DNA of 64,000 nt. It comes from Hippasteria phrygiana (lineage: Eukaryota; Echinodermata; Asteroidea; Valvatida; Goniasteridae). A program made the position numbers and the translations under genes. Below are positions 24,758-37,948 of this stretch, one piece after another (position 1 is the first letter of the stretch; every line of letters starts with the position of its first letter). The DNA lies in NCBI GenBank assembly GCA_037893225.1, contig JAZGUH010000626.1:1-64000 (forward strand), read 5' to 3'. Below the pieces are notes generated by a model. The model searched no databases and was not told where the DNA came from. It saw only the letters and a program-made list of their open reading frames with translations.

Positions 24758-27534
24758 GCAAGTCATACCCTAGGGAATTTGACAGGCATGGAGCAATAAA
24801 TAGACGGTAACATGTACACAGATGTTGGCCGGAAAGAAATTAAACATTGCGAGGTTTGAATTTTCTCCACAAGTTTTAACTCTAAGAAGCCGCCGATAAT
24901 TGCAACATGTAGCGCCAGATCTAAGCTATCCATACATGTCAAAATTACTGAATTTGGTTGATATTTCATGCCTTTATGAATGAGTAAAGCAAGTCATACC
25001 CCAGGGAATTTGACAGGCATGGAGCAATAAATAGAAGGTAATATGCACACAGATGTTGGCCGGAAAGAAAATAAACATTGCGAGGTTTGAATTTTCTCCA
25101 CAAGTTTTAACTCTAAGAAGCCGCCGATAATTGCAACATGTAGCGCCAGATCTAAGCTATCCATACATGTCAAAATTACTGAATTTGGTTGATATTTCAT
25201 GCAATTATGAATGAGTAAAGCAAGTCCATACCCCAGGGAATTTGACATGCATGGAGCAATAAATAGACGGTAACATGTACACAGATGTTGGCCGGAAAGA
25301 AAATAAACATTGCGAGGTTTGAATTTTCTCCACAAGTTTTAACTCTAAGAAGCCGCCGATAATTGCAACATGTAGCGCCAGATCTAAGCTATCCATACAT
25401 GTCAAAATTACTGAATTTGGTTTATATTTCATGCAATTATGAATGAGTAAAGCAAGTCATACCCTAGGGAATTTGACAGGCATGGAGCAATAAATAGAAG
25501 GTAATATGCACACAGATGTTGGCCGGAAAGAAAATAAACATTGCGAGGTTTGAATTTTCTCCACAAGTTTTAACTCTAAGAAGCCGCCGATAATTGCAAC
25601 ATGTAGCGCCAGATCTAAGCTATCCATACATGTCAAAATTACTGAATTTGGTTGATATTTCATGCAATTATGAATGAGTAAAGCAAGTCCATAGCCCAGG
25701 GAATTTGACATGCATGGAGCAATAAATAAGAGGTAATCTGCACACAGATGGTGGCCGGGAAGAAAATAAACATTGCGAGGTTTGAATTTTCTCCACAAGT
25801 GTTAACTCTAAGAAGCCGCCGATAATTGCAACATGTAGCGCCAGATCTAAGCTATCCATACATGTCAAAATTACTGAATTTGGTTGATATTTCATGCAAT
25901 TATGAATGAGTAAAGCAAGTCCATACCCCAGGGAATTTGACATGCATGGAGCAATAAATAGACGGTAACATGTACACAGATGTTGGCCGGAAAGAAAATA
26001 AACATTGCGAGGTTTGAATTTTCTCCACAAGTTTTAACTCTAAGAAGCCGCCGATAATTGCAACATGTAGCGCCAGATCTAAGCTATCCATACATGTCAA
26101 AATTACTGCATTTGGTTGATATTTCATGCAATTATGAATGAATAAAGCAAGTCCATACCCCAGGGAATTTGACATGCATGGAGCAATAAATAGAAGGTAA
26201 TATGTACACAGATGTTGGCCGGAAAGAAAATAAACATTGCGAGGTTTGAATTTTCTCCACAAGTGTTAACTCTAAGAAGCCGCCGATAATTGCAACATGT
26301 AGCGCCAGATCTAAGCTATCCATACATGTCAAAATTACTGTATTTGGTTTATATTTCATGCAATTATGAATGAGTAAAGCAAGTCATACCCTAGGGAATT
26401 TGACAGGCATGGAGCAATAAATAGACGGTAACATGTACACAGATGTTGGCCGGAAAGAAAATAAACATTGCGAGGTTTGAATTTTCTCCACAAGTGTTAA
26501 CTCTAAGAAGACGCCGATAATTGCAACATGTAGCGCCAGATCTAAGCTATCCATACATGTCAAAATTACTGCATTTGGTTGATATTTCATGCAATTATGA
26601 ATGAATAAAGCAAGTCCATACCCCAGGGAATTTGACATGCATGGAGCAATAAATAGAAGGTAATATGTACACAGATGTTGGCCGGAAAGAAAATAAACAT
26701 TGCGAGGTTTGAATTTTCTCCACAAGTGTTAACTCTAAGAAGCCGCCGATAATTGCAACATGTAGCGCCAGATCTAAGCTATCCATACATGTCAAAATTA
26801 CTGTATTTGGTTTATATTTCATGCAATTATGAATGAGTAAAGCAAGTCATACCCTAGGGAATTTGACAGGCATGGAGCAATAAATAGACGGTAACATGTA
26901 CACAGATGTTGGCCGGAAAGAAAATAAACATTGCGAGGTTTGAATTTTCTCCACAAGTGTTAACTCTAAGAAGACGCCGATAATTGCAACATGTAGCGCC
27001 AGATCTAAGCTATCCATACATGTCAAAATTACTGTATTTGGTTTATATTTCATGCAATTATGAATGAGTAAAGCAAGTCATACCCTAGGGAATTTGACAG
27101 GCATGGAGCAATAAATAGACGGTAACATGTACACAGATGTTGGCCGGAAAGAAAATAAACATTGCGAGGTTTGAATTTTCTCCACAAGTTTTAACTCTAA
27201 GAAGCCGCCGATAATTGCAACATGTAGCGCCAGATCTAAGCTATCCATACATGTCAAAATTACTGAATTTGGTTTATATTTCATGCAATTATGAATGAGT
27301 AAAGCAAGTCATACCCTAGGGAATTTGACAGGCATGGAGCAATAAATAGACGGTAACATGTACACAGATGTTGGCCGGAAAGAAAATAAACATTGCGAGG
27401 TTTGAATTTTCTCCACAAGTGTTAACTCTAAGAAGACGCCGATAATTGCAACATGTAGCGCCAGATCTAAGCTATCCATACATGTCAAAATTACTGTATT
27501 TGGTTTATATTTCATGCAATTATGAATGAGTAAA
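24758..27534. repeat. Tagged pattern, second variant (12 monomers, 2777 bp)
   Basis: Monomers: 24758 sPe1 (tag at 24971), 24989 sQe1, 25220 cPe2, 25452 sQe1, 25683 cRe1, 25915 cPe4, 26147 cS*e3, 26379 sDe4, 26610 cS*e3, 26842 sDe3, 27073 sPe2, 27304 sDe3. Relative to the first variant it lacks the R unit between 24989 and 25220. It has gained two monomers through the hybrid at 26379. A private GAAATTAAAC lies at 24840. Confidence 0.82.
26379..26609. repeat. Hybrid monomer: D left part, e4 right end
   Basis: The unit carries GTGTTAAC and GAAGACGCC (A at 26511) as in class D, yet ends with GCATTTGG (C at 26572) and GAATAAA as in cPe4. The exchange therefore lies in 26512-26571. The result is S*-D/e4-S*-D, which adds 463 bp relative to S*-D at 23833-24295. 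It is the only D unit with an e4 end. Confidence 0.8.
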
Positions 27535-30080
27535 GCAAGTCATACCCTAGGGAATTTGACAGGCATGGAGCAATAAATAGACGGTAACATGTACACAGAT
27601 GTTGGCCGGAAAGAAAATAAACATTGCGAGGTTTGAATTTTCTCCACAAGTTTTAACTCTAAGAAGCCGCCGATAATTGCAACATGTAGCGCCAGATCTA
27701 AGCTATCCATACATGTCAAAATTACTGAATTTGGTTGATATTTCATGCCTTTATGAATGAGTAAAGCAAGTCATACCCCAGGGAATTTGACAGGCATGGA
27801 GCAATAAATAGAAGGTAATATGCACACAGATGTTGGCCGGAAAGAAAATAAACATTGCGAGGTTTGAATTTTCTCCACAAGTTTTAACTCTAAGAAGCCG
27901 CCGATAATTGCAACATGTAGCGCCAGATCTAAGCTATCCATACATGTCAAAATTACTGAATTTGGTTGATATTTCATGCAATTATGAATGAGTAAAGCAA
28001 GTCCATACCCCAGGGAATTTGACATGCATGGAGCAATAAATAAGAGGTAATCTGCACACAGATGGTGGCCGGGAAGAAAATAAACATTGCGAGCTTTGAA
28101 TTTTCTCCACAAGTGTTAACTCTAAGAAGCCGCCGATAATTGCAACATGTAGCGCCAGATCTAAGCTATCCATACATGTCAAAATTACTGAATTTGGTTG
28201 ATATTTCATGCAATTATGAATGAGTAAAGCAAGTCCATACCCCAGGGAATTTGACATGCATGGAGCAATAAATAGACGGTAACATGTACACAGATGTTGG
28301 CCGGAAAGAAAATAAACATTGCGAGGTTTGAATTTTCTCCACAAGTTTTAACTCTAAGAAGCCGCCGATAATTGCAACATGTAGCGCCAGATCTAAGCTA
28401 TCCATACATGTCAAAATTACTGAATTTGGTTTATATTTCATGCAATTATGAATGAGTAAAGCAAGTCATACCCTAGGGAATTTGACAGGCATGGAGCAAT
28501 AAATAGAAGGTAATATGCACACAGATGTTGGCCGGAAAGAAAATAAACATTGCGAGGTTTGAATTTTCTCCACAAGTTTTAACTCTAAGAAGCCGCCGAT
28601 AATTGCAACATGTAGCGCCAGATCTAAGCTATCCATACATGTCAAAATTACTGAATTTGGTTGATATTTCATGCAATTATGAATGAGTAAAGCAAGTCCA
28701 TAGCCCAGGGAATTTGACATGCATGGAGCAATAAATAAGAGGTAATCTGCACACAGATGGTGGCCGGGAAGAAAATAAACATTGCGAGGTTTGAATTTTC
28801 TCCACAAGTGTTAACTCTAAGAAGCCGCCGATAATTGCAACATGTAGCGCCAGATCTAAGCTATCCATACATGTCAAAATTACTGAATTTGGTTGATATT
28901 TCATGCAATTATGAATGAGTAAAGCAAGTCCATACCCCAGGGAATTTGACATGCATGGAGCAATAAATAGACGGTAACATGTACACAGATGTTGGCCGGA
29001 AAGAAAATAAACATTGCGAGGTTTGAATTTTCTCCACAAGTGTTAACTCTAAGAAGCCGCCGATAATTGCAACATGTAGCGCCAGATCTAAGCTATCCAT
29101 ACATGTCAAAATTACTGTATTTGGTTTATATTTCATGCAATTATGAATGAGTAAAGCAAGTCATACCCTAGGGAATTTGACAGGCATGGAGCAATAAATA
29201 GACGGTAACATGTACACAGATGTTGGCCGGAAAGAAAATACACATTGCGAGGTTTGAATTTTCTCCACAAGTGTTAACTCTAAGAAGACGCCGATAATTG
29301 CAACATGTAGCGCCAGATCTAAGCTATCCATACATGTCAAAATTACTGTATTTGGTTTATATTTCATGCAATTATGAATGAGTAAAGCAAGTCATACCCT
29401 AGGGAATTTGACAGGCATGGAGCAATAAATAGACGGTAACATGTACACAGATGTTGGCCGGAAAGAAAATAAACATTGCGAGGTTTGAATTTTCTCCACA
29501 AGTTTTAACTCTAAGAAGCCGCCGATAATTGCAACATGTAGCGCCAGATCTAAGCTATCCATACATGTCAAAATTACTGAATTTGGTTGATATTTCATGC
29601 AATTATGAATGAGTAAAGCAAGTCATACCCCAGGGAATTTGACAGGCATGGAGCAATAAATAGAAGGTAATATGCACACAGATGTTGGCCGGAAAGAAAA
29701 TAAACATTGCGAGGTTTGAATTTTCTCCACAATTTTTAACTCTAAGAAGCCGCCGATAATTGCAACATGTAGCGCCAGATCTAAGCTATCCATACATGTC
29801 AAAATTACTGAATTTGGTTGATATTTCATGCAATTATGAATGAGTAAAGCAAGTCCATACCCCAGGGAATTTGACATGCATGGAGCAATAAATAAGAGGT
29901 AATCTGCACACAGATGGTGGCCGGGAAGAAAATAAACATTGCGAGGTTTGAATTTTCTCCACAAGTGTTAACTCTAAGAAGCCGCCGATAATTGCAACAT
30001 GTAGCGCCAGATCTAAGCTATCCATACATGTCAAAATTACTGAATTTGGTTGATATTTCATGCAATTATGAATGAGTAAA
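27535..30080. repeat. Tagged pattern, third variant (11 monomers, 2546 bp)
   Basis: Monomers: 27535 sPe1 (tag at 27748), 27766 sQe1, 27997 cRe1, 28229 cPe2, 28461 sQe1, 28692 cRe1, 28924 cPe3, 29156 sDe3, 29387 sPe1, 29618 sQe1, 29849 cRe1. The stretch 27766-28923 matches 22443-23600 at 5323 bp, including the GAGCTTTG variant (28094 against 22771). Private changes are CACATTG at 29241 and CAATTTTTAAC at 29733. Confidence 0.82.
28924..29155. repeat. Hybrid monomer: cPe4 left part fused to S* right part
   Basis: The neighbours (R at 28692, D at 29156) are those of the e4-S* pair seen at 23601-24064, but here only one unit stands between them. Its left part is P-type (TAACATG, C at 28978) and its right part is S*-type (GTGTTAAC, G at 29042, end e3). 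The fusion lies in about 28979-29041 and removes exactly one monomer. Confidence 0.77.
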
Positions 30081-33000
30081 GCAAGTCCATACCCCAGGGA
30101 ATTTGACATGCATGGAGCAATAAATAGACGGTAACATGTACACAGATGTTGGCCGGAAAGAAAATAAACATTGCGAGGTTTGAATTTTCTCCACAAGTTT
30201 TAACTCTAAGAAGCCGCCGATAATTGCAACATGTAGCGCCAGATCTAAGCTATCCATACATGTCAAAATTACTGAATTTGGTTGATATTTCATGCCTTTA
30301 TGAATGAGTAAAGCAAGTCATACCCCAGGGAATTTGACAGGCATGGAGCAATAAATAGAAGGTAATATGCACACAGATGTTGGCCGGAAAGAAAATAAAC
30401 ATTGCGAGGTTTGAATTTTCTCCACAAGTTTTAACTCTAAGAAGCCGCCGATAATTGCAACATGTAGCGCCAGATCTAAGCTATCCATACATGTCAAAAT
30501 TACTGAATTTGGTTGATATTTCATGCAATTATGAATGAGTAAAGCAAGTCCATACCCCAGGGAATTTGACATGCATGGAGCAATAAATAAGAGGTAATCT
30601 GCACACAGATGGTGGCCGGGAAGAAAATAAACATTGCGAGGTTTGAATTTTCTCCACAAGTGTTAACTCTAAGAAGCCGCCGATAATTGCAACATGTAGC
30701 GCCAGATCTAAGCTATCCATACATGTCAAAATTACTGAATTTGGTTGATATTTCATGCAATTATGAATGAGTAAAGCAAGTCCATACCCCAGGGAATTTG
30801 ACATGCATGGAGCAATAAATAGACGGTAACATGTACACAGATGTTGGCCGGAAAGAAAATAAACATTGCGAGGTTTGAATTTTCTCCACAAGTTTTAACT
30901 CTAAGAAGCCGCCGATAATTGCAACATGTAGCGCCAGATCTAAGCTATCCATACATGTCAAAATTACTGAATTTGGTTTATATTTCATGCAATTATGAAT
31001 GAGTAAAGCAAGTCCATACCCCAGGGAATTTGACATGCATGGAGCAATAAATAGACGGTAACATGTACACAGATGTTGGCCGGAAAGAAAATAAACATTG
31101 CGAGGTTTGAATTTTCTCCACAAGTTTTAACTCTAAGAAGCCGCCGATAATTGCAACATGTAGCGCCAGATCTAAGCTATCCATACATGTCAAAATTACT
31201 GCATTTGGTTGATATTTCATGCAATTATGAATGAATAAAGCAAGTCCATACCCCAGGGAATTTGACATGCATGGAGCAATAAATAGAAGGTAATATGTAC
31301 ACAGATGTTGGCCAGAAAGAAAATAAACATTGCGAGGTTTGAATTTTCTCCACAAGTGTTAACTCTAAGAAGCCGCCGATAATTGCAACATGTAGCGCCA
31401 GATCTAAGCTATCCATACATGTCAAAATTACTGTATTTGGTTTATATTTCATGCAATTATGAATGAGTAAAGCAAGTCATACCCTAGGGAATTTGACAGG
31501 CATGGAGCAATAAATAGACGGTAACATGTACACAGATGTTGGCCGGAAAGAAAATAAACATTGCGAGGTTTGAATTTTCTCCACAAGTGTTAACTCTAAG
31601 AAGACGCCGATAATTGCAACATGTAGCGCCAGATCTAAGCTATCCATACATGTCAAAATTACTGTATTTGGTTTATATTTCATGCAATTATGAATGAGTA
31701 AAGCAAGTCATACCCTAGGGAATTTGACAGGCATGGAGCAATAAATAGACGGTAACATGTACACAGATGTTGGCCGGAAAGAAAATAAACATTGCGAGGT
31801 TTGAATTTTCTCCACAAGTTTTAACTCTAAGAAGCCGCCGATAATTGCAACATGTAGCGCCAGATCTAAGCTATCCATACATGTCAAAATTACTGAATTT
31901 GGTTTATATTTCATGCAATTATGAATGAGTAAAGCAAGTCATACCCCAGGGAATTTGACAGGCATGGAGCAATAAATAGAAGGTAATATGCACACAGATG
32001 TTGGCCGGAAAGAAAATAAACATTGCGAGGTTTGAATTTTCTCCACAAGTTTTAACTCTAAGAAGCCGCCGATAATTGCAACATGTAGCGCCAGATCTAA
32101 GCTATCCATACATGTCAAAATTACTGAATTTGGTTTATATTTCATGCAATTATGAATGAGTAAAGCAAGTCATACCCTAGGGAATTTGACATGCATGGAG
32201 CAATAAATAGAAGGTAATATGCACACAGATGTTGGCCGGAAAGAAAATAAACATTGCGAGGTTTGAATTTTCTCCACAAGTTTTAACTCTAAGAAGCCGC
32301 CGATAATTGCAACATGTAGCGCCAGATCTAAGCTATCCATACATGTCAAAATTACTGAATTTGGTTGATATTTCATGCAATTATGAATGAGTAAAGCAAG
32401 TCCATAGCCCAGGGAATTTGACATGCATGGAGCAATAAATAAGAGGTAATCTGCACACAGATGGTGGCCGGGAAGAAAATAAACATTGCGAGGTTTGAAT
32501 TTTCTCCACAAGTGTTAACTCTAAGAAGCCGCCGATAATTGCAACATGTAGCGCCAGATCTAAGCTATCCATACATGTCAAAATTACTGAATTTGGTTGA
32601 TATTTCATGCAATTATGAATGAGTAAAGCAAGTCCATACCCCAGGGAATTTGACATGCATGGAGCAATAAATAGACGGTAACATGTACACAGATGTTGGC
32701 CGGAAAGAAAATAAACATTGCGAGGTTTGAATTTTCTCCACAAGTTTTAACTCTAAGAAGCCGCCGATAATTGCAACATGTAGCGCCAGATCTAAGCTAT
32801 CCATACATGTCAAAATTACTGAATTTGGTTTATATTTCATGCAATTATGAATGAGTAAAGCAAGTCATACCCTAGGGAATTTGACAGGCATGGAGCAATA
32901 AATAGACGGTAACATGTACACAGATGTTGGCCGGAAAGAAAATAAACATTGCGAGGTTTGAATTTTCTCCACAAGTGTTAACTCTAAGAAGACGCCGATA

Positions 33001-33321
33001 ATTGCAACATGTAGCGCCAGATCTAAGCTATCCATACATGTCAAAATTACTGTATTTGGTTTATATTTCATGCAATTATGAATGAGTAAAGCAAGTCATA
33101 CCCTAGGGAATTTGACAGGCATGGAGCAATAAATAGACGGTAACATGTACACAGATGTTGGCCGGAAAGAAAATAAACATTGCGAGGTTTGAATTTTCTC
33201 CACAAGTTTTAACTCTAAGAAGCCGCCGATAATTGCAACATGTAGCGCCAGCTCTAAGCTATCCATACATGTCAAAATTACTGAATTTGGTTGATATTTC
33301 ATGCAATTATGAATGAGTAAA
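30081..33321. repeat. Tagged pattern, fourth variant, with last D units
   Basis: Monomers: 30081 cPe1 (tag at 30295), 30313 sQe1, 30544 cRe1, 30776 cPe2, 31008 cPe4, 31240 cS*e3, 31472 sDe3, 31703 sPe2, 31934 sQe2, 32165 sQe1, 32396 cRe1, 32628 cPe2, 32860 sDe3, 33091 sPe1. The Q and R units expected between 30776 and 31008 are missing. Private variants are GGCCAGAAAG (31314), a Q unit with GACATGC (32165) and GCTCT for the BglII site (C at 33252). Confidence 0.8.
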
Positions 33322-36097
33322 GCAAGTCATACCCCAGGGAATTTGACAGGCATGGAGCAATAAATAGAAGGTAATATGCACACAGATGTTGGCCGGAAAG
33401 AAAATAAACATTGCGAGGTTTGAATTTTCTCCACAAGTTTTAACTCTAAGAAGCCGCCGATAATTGCAACATGTAGCGCCAGATCTAAGCTATCCATACA
33501 TGTCAAAATTACTGAATTTGGTTGATATTTCATGCAATTATGAATGAGTAAAGCAAGTCCATACCCCAGGGAATTTGACATGCATGGAGCAATAAATAAG
33601 AGGTAATCTGCACACAGATGGTGGCCGGGAAGAAAATAAACATTGCGAGGTTTGAATTTTCTCCACAAGTGTTAACTCTAAGAAGCCGCCGATAATTGCA
33701 ACATGTAGCGCCAGATCTAAGCTATCCATACATGTCAAAATTACTGAATTTGGTTGATATTTCATGCAATTATGAATGAGTAAAGCAAGTCCATACCCCA
33801 GGGAATTTGACATGCATGGAGCAATAAATAGACGGTAACATGTACACAGATGTTGGCCGGAAAGAAAATAAACATTGCGAGGTTTGAATTTTCTCCACAA
33901 GTTTTAACTCTAAGAAGCCGCCGATAATTGCAACATGTAGCGCCAGATCTAAGCTATCCATACATGTCAAAATTACTGTATTTGGTTTATATTTCATGCA
34001 ATTATGAATGAGTAAAGCAAGTCATACCCTAGGGAATTTGACAGGCATGGAGCAATAAATAGACGGTAACATGTACACAGAGTTGGCCGGAAAGAAAATA
34101 AACATTGCGAGGTTTGAATTTTCTCCACAAGTGTTAACTCTAAGAAGCCGCCGATAATTGCAACATGTAGCGCCAGATCTAAGCTATCCATACATGTCAA
34201 AATTACTGAATTTGGTTGATATTTCATGCAATTATGAATGAGTAAAGCAAGTCCATACCCTAGGGAATTTGAAAGGCATGGAGCAATAAATAGACGGTAA
34301 CATGTACACAGATGTTGGCCGGAAAGAAAATAAACATTGCGAGGTTTGAATTTTCTCCACAAGTTTTAACTCTAAGAAGCCGCCGATAATTGCAACATGT
34401 AGCGCCAGATCTAAGCTATCCATACATGTCAAAATTACTGAATTTGGTTGATATTTCATGCAATTATGAATGAGTAAAGCAAGTCATACCCCAGGGAATT
34501 TGACAGGCATGGAGCAATAAATAGAAGGTAATATGCACACAGATGTTGGCCGGAAAGAAAATAAACATTGCGAGGTTTGAATTTTCTCCACAAGTTTTAA
34601 CTCTAAGAAGCCGCCGATAATTGCAACATGTAGCGCCAGATCTAAGCTATCCATACATGTCAAAATTACTGAATTTGGTTTATATTTCATGCAATTATGA
34701 ATGAGTAAAGCAAGTCCATACCCCAGGGAATTTGACATGCATGGAGCAATAAATAAGAGGTAATCTGCACACAGATGGTGGCCGGGAAGAAAATAAACAT
34801 TGCGAGGTTTGAATTTTCTCCACAAGTTTTAACTCTAAGAAGCCGCCGATAATTGCAACATGTAGCGCCAGATCTAAGCTATCCATACATGTCAAAATTA
34901 CTGTATTTGGTTTATATTTCATGCAATTATGAATGAGTAAAGCAAGTCATACCCTAGGGAATTTGACAGGCATGGAGCAATAAATAGACGGTAACATGTA
35001 CACAGATGTTGGCCGGAAAGAAAATAAACATTGCGAGGTTTGAATTTTCTCCACAAGTTTTAACTCTAAGAAGCCGCCGATAATTGCAACATGTAGCGCC
35101 AGATCTAAGCTATCCATACATGTCAAAATTACTGTATTTGGTTTATATTTCATGCAATTATGAATGAGTAAAGCAAGTCATACCCTAGGGAATTTGACAG
35201 GCATGGAGCAATAAATAGACGGTAACATGTACACAGATGTTGGCCGGAAAGAAAATAAACATTGCGAGGTTTGAATTTTCTCCACAAGTTTTAACTCTAA
35301 GAAGCCGCCGATAATTGCAACATGTAGCGCCAGATCTAAGCTATCCATACATGTCAAAATTACTGAATTTGGTTGATATTTCATGCAATTATGAATGAGT
35401 AAAGCAAGTCCATACCCCAGGGAATTTGACATGCATGGAGCAATAAATAAGAGGTAATCTGCACACAGATGGTGGCCGGGAAGAAAATAAACATTGCGAG
35501 GTTTGAATTTTTTCCACAAGTGTTAACTCTAAGAAGCCGCCGATAATTGCAACATGTAGCGCCAGATCTAAGCTATCCATACATGTCAAAATTACTGTAT
35601 TTGGTTTATATTTCATGCAATTATGAATGAGTAAAGCAAGTCATACCCTAGGGAATTTGACAGGCATGGAGCAATAAATAGACGGTAACATGTACACAGA
35701 GTTGGCCGGAAAGAAAATAAACATTGCGAGGTTTGAATTTTCTCCACAAGTGTTAACTCTAAGAAGCCGCCGATAATTGCAACATGTAGCGCCAGATCTA
35801 AGCTATCCATACATGTCAAAATTACTGAATTTGGTTGATATTTCATGCAATTATGAATGAGTAAAGCAAGTCCATACCCTAGGGAATTTGACAGGCATGG
35901 AGCAATAAATAGACGGTAACATGTACACAGATGTTGGCCGGAAAGAAAATAAACATTGCGAGGTTTGAATTTTCTCCACAAGTTTTAACTCTAAGAAGCC
36001 GCCGATAATTGCAACATGTAGCGCCAGATCTAAGCTATCCATACATGTCAAAATTACTGAATTTGGTTGATATTTCATGCAATTATGAATGAGTAAA
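33322..36097. repeat. Mixed block with Q-R-P-X modules
   Basis: Monomers: 33322 sQe1, 33553 cRe1, 33785 cPe3, 34017 sXe1, 34247 cPe1, 34479 sQe2, 34710 cRe3, 34942 sPe3, 35173 sPe1, 35404 cRe3, 35636 sXe1, 35866 cPe1. The R at 34710 has GTTTTAAC and e3, and the R at 35404 has e3. Both look like R left halves joined to other right halves. Private changes are GAAAGGC at 34273 and a T at 35512. Confidence 0.77.
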
Positions 36098-37948
36098 GCA
36101 AGTCATACCCCAGGGAATTTGACAGGCATGGAGCAATAAATAGAAGGTAATATGCACACAGATGTTGGCCGGAAAGAAAATAAACATTGCGAGGTTTGAA
36201 TTTTCTCCACAAGTTTTAACTCTAAGAAGCCGCCGATAATTGCAACATGTAGCGCCAGATCTAAGCTATCCATACATGTCAAAATTACTGAATTTGGTTG
36301 ATATTTCATGCAATTATGAATGAGTAAAGCAAGTCCATACCCCAGGGAATTTGACATGCATGGAGCAATAAATAAGAGGTAATCTGCACACAGATGGTGG
36401 CCGGGAAGAAAATAAACATTGCGAGGTTTGAATTTTCTCCACAAGTGTTAACTCTAAGAAGCCGCCGATAATTGCAACATGTAGCGCCAGATCTAAGCTA
36501 TCCATACATGTCAAAATTACTGAATTTGGTTGATATTTCATGCAATTATGAATGAGTAAAGCAAGTCCATACCCCAGGGAATTTGACATGCATGGAGCAA
36601 TAAATAGACGGTAACATGTACACAGATGTTGGCCGGAAAGAAAATAAACATTGCGAGGTTTGAATTTTCTCCACAAGTTTTAACTCTAAGAAGCCGCCGA
36701 TAATTGCAACATGTAGCGCCAGATCTAAGCTATCCATACATGTCAAAATTACTGTATTTGGTTTATATTTCATGCAATTATGAATGAGTAAAGCAAGTCA
36801 TACCCTAGGGAATTTGACAGGCATGGAGCAATAAATAGACGGTAACATGTACACAGAGTTGGCCGGAAAGAAAATAAACATTGCGAGGTTTGAATTTTCT
36901 CCACAAGTGTTAACTCTAAGAAGCCGCCGATAATTGCAACATGTAGCGCCAGATCTAAGCTATCCATACATGTCAAAATTACTGAATTTGGTTGATATTT
37001 CATGCAATTATGAATGAGTAAAGCAAGTCCATACCCTAGGGAATTTGACAGGCATGGAGCAATAAATAGACGGTAACATGTACACAGATGTTGGCCGGAA
37101 AGAAAATAAACATTGCGAGGTTTGAATTTTCTCCACAAGTTTTAACTCTAAGAAGCCGCCGATAATTGCAACATGTAGCGCCAGATCTAAGCTATCCATA
37201 CATGTCAAAATTACTGTATTTGGTTTATATTTCATGCAATTATGAATGAGTAAAGCAAGTCATACCCTAGGGAATTTGACAGGCATGGAGCAATAAATAG
37301 ACGGTAACATGTACACAGATGTTGGCCGGAAAGAAAATAAACATTGCGAGGTTTGAATTTTCTCCACAAGTTTTAACTCTAAGAAGCCGCCGATAATTGC
37401 AACATGTAGCGCCAGATCTAAGCTATCCATACATGTCAAAATTACTGAATTTGGTTGATATTTCATGCAATTATGAATGAGTAAAGCAAGTCCATAGCCC
37501 AGGGAATTTGACATGCATGGAGCAATAAATAAGAGGTAATCTGCACACAGATGGTGGCCGGGAAGAAAATAAACATTGCGAGGTTTGAATTTTCTCCACA
37601 AGTGTTAACTCTAAGAAGCCGCCGATAATTGCAACATGTAGCGCCAGATCTAAGCTATCCATACATGTCAAAATTACTGAATTTGGTTTATATTTCATGC
37701 AATTATGAATGAGTAAAGCAAGTCATACCCTAGGGAATTTGACAGGCATGGAGCAATAAATAGACGGTAACATGTACACAGATGTTGGCCGGAAAGAAAA
37801 TAAACATTGCGAGGTTTGAATTTTCTCCACAAGTTTTAACTCTAAGAAGCCGCCGATAATTGCAACATGTAGCGCCAGATCTAAGCTATCCATACATGTC
37901 AAAATTACTGAATTTGGTTTATATTTCATGCAATTATGAATGAGTAAA
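36098..37948. repeat. 8-monomer block Q-R-P-X-P-P-R-P
   Basis: Monomers: 36098 sQe1, 36329 cRe1, 36561 cPe3, 36793 sXe1, 37023 cPe3, 37255 sPe1, 37486 cRe2 (CATAGCCC form), 37718 sPe2. The same order, with one extra cPe1 unit, reappears at 39339-41421. A related form, with sPe2 and sQe1 in place of sPe1, is at 41885-43966. Confidence 0.78.
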
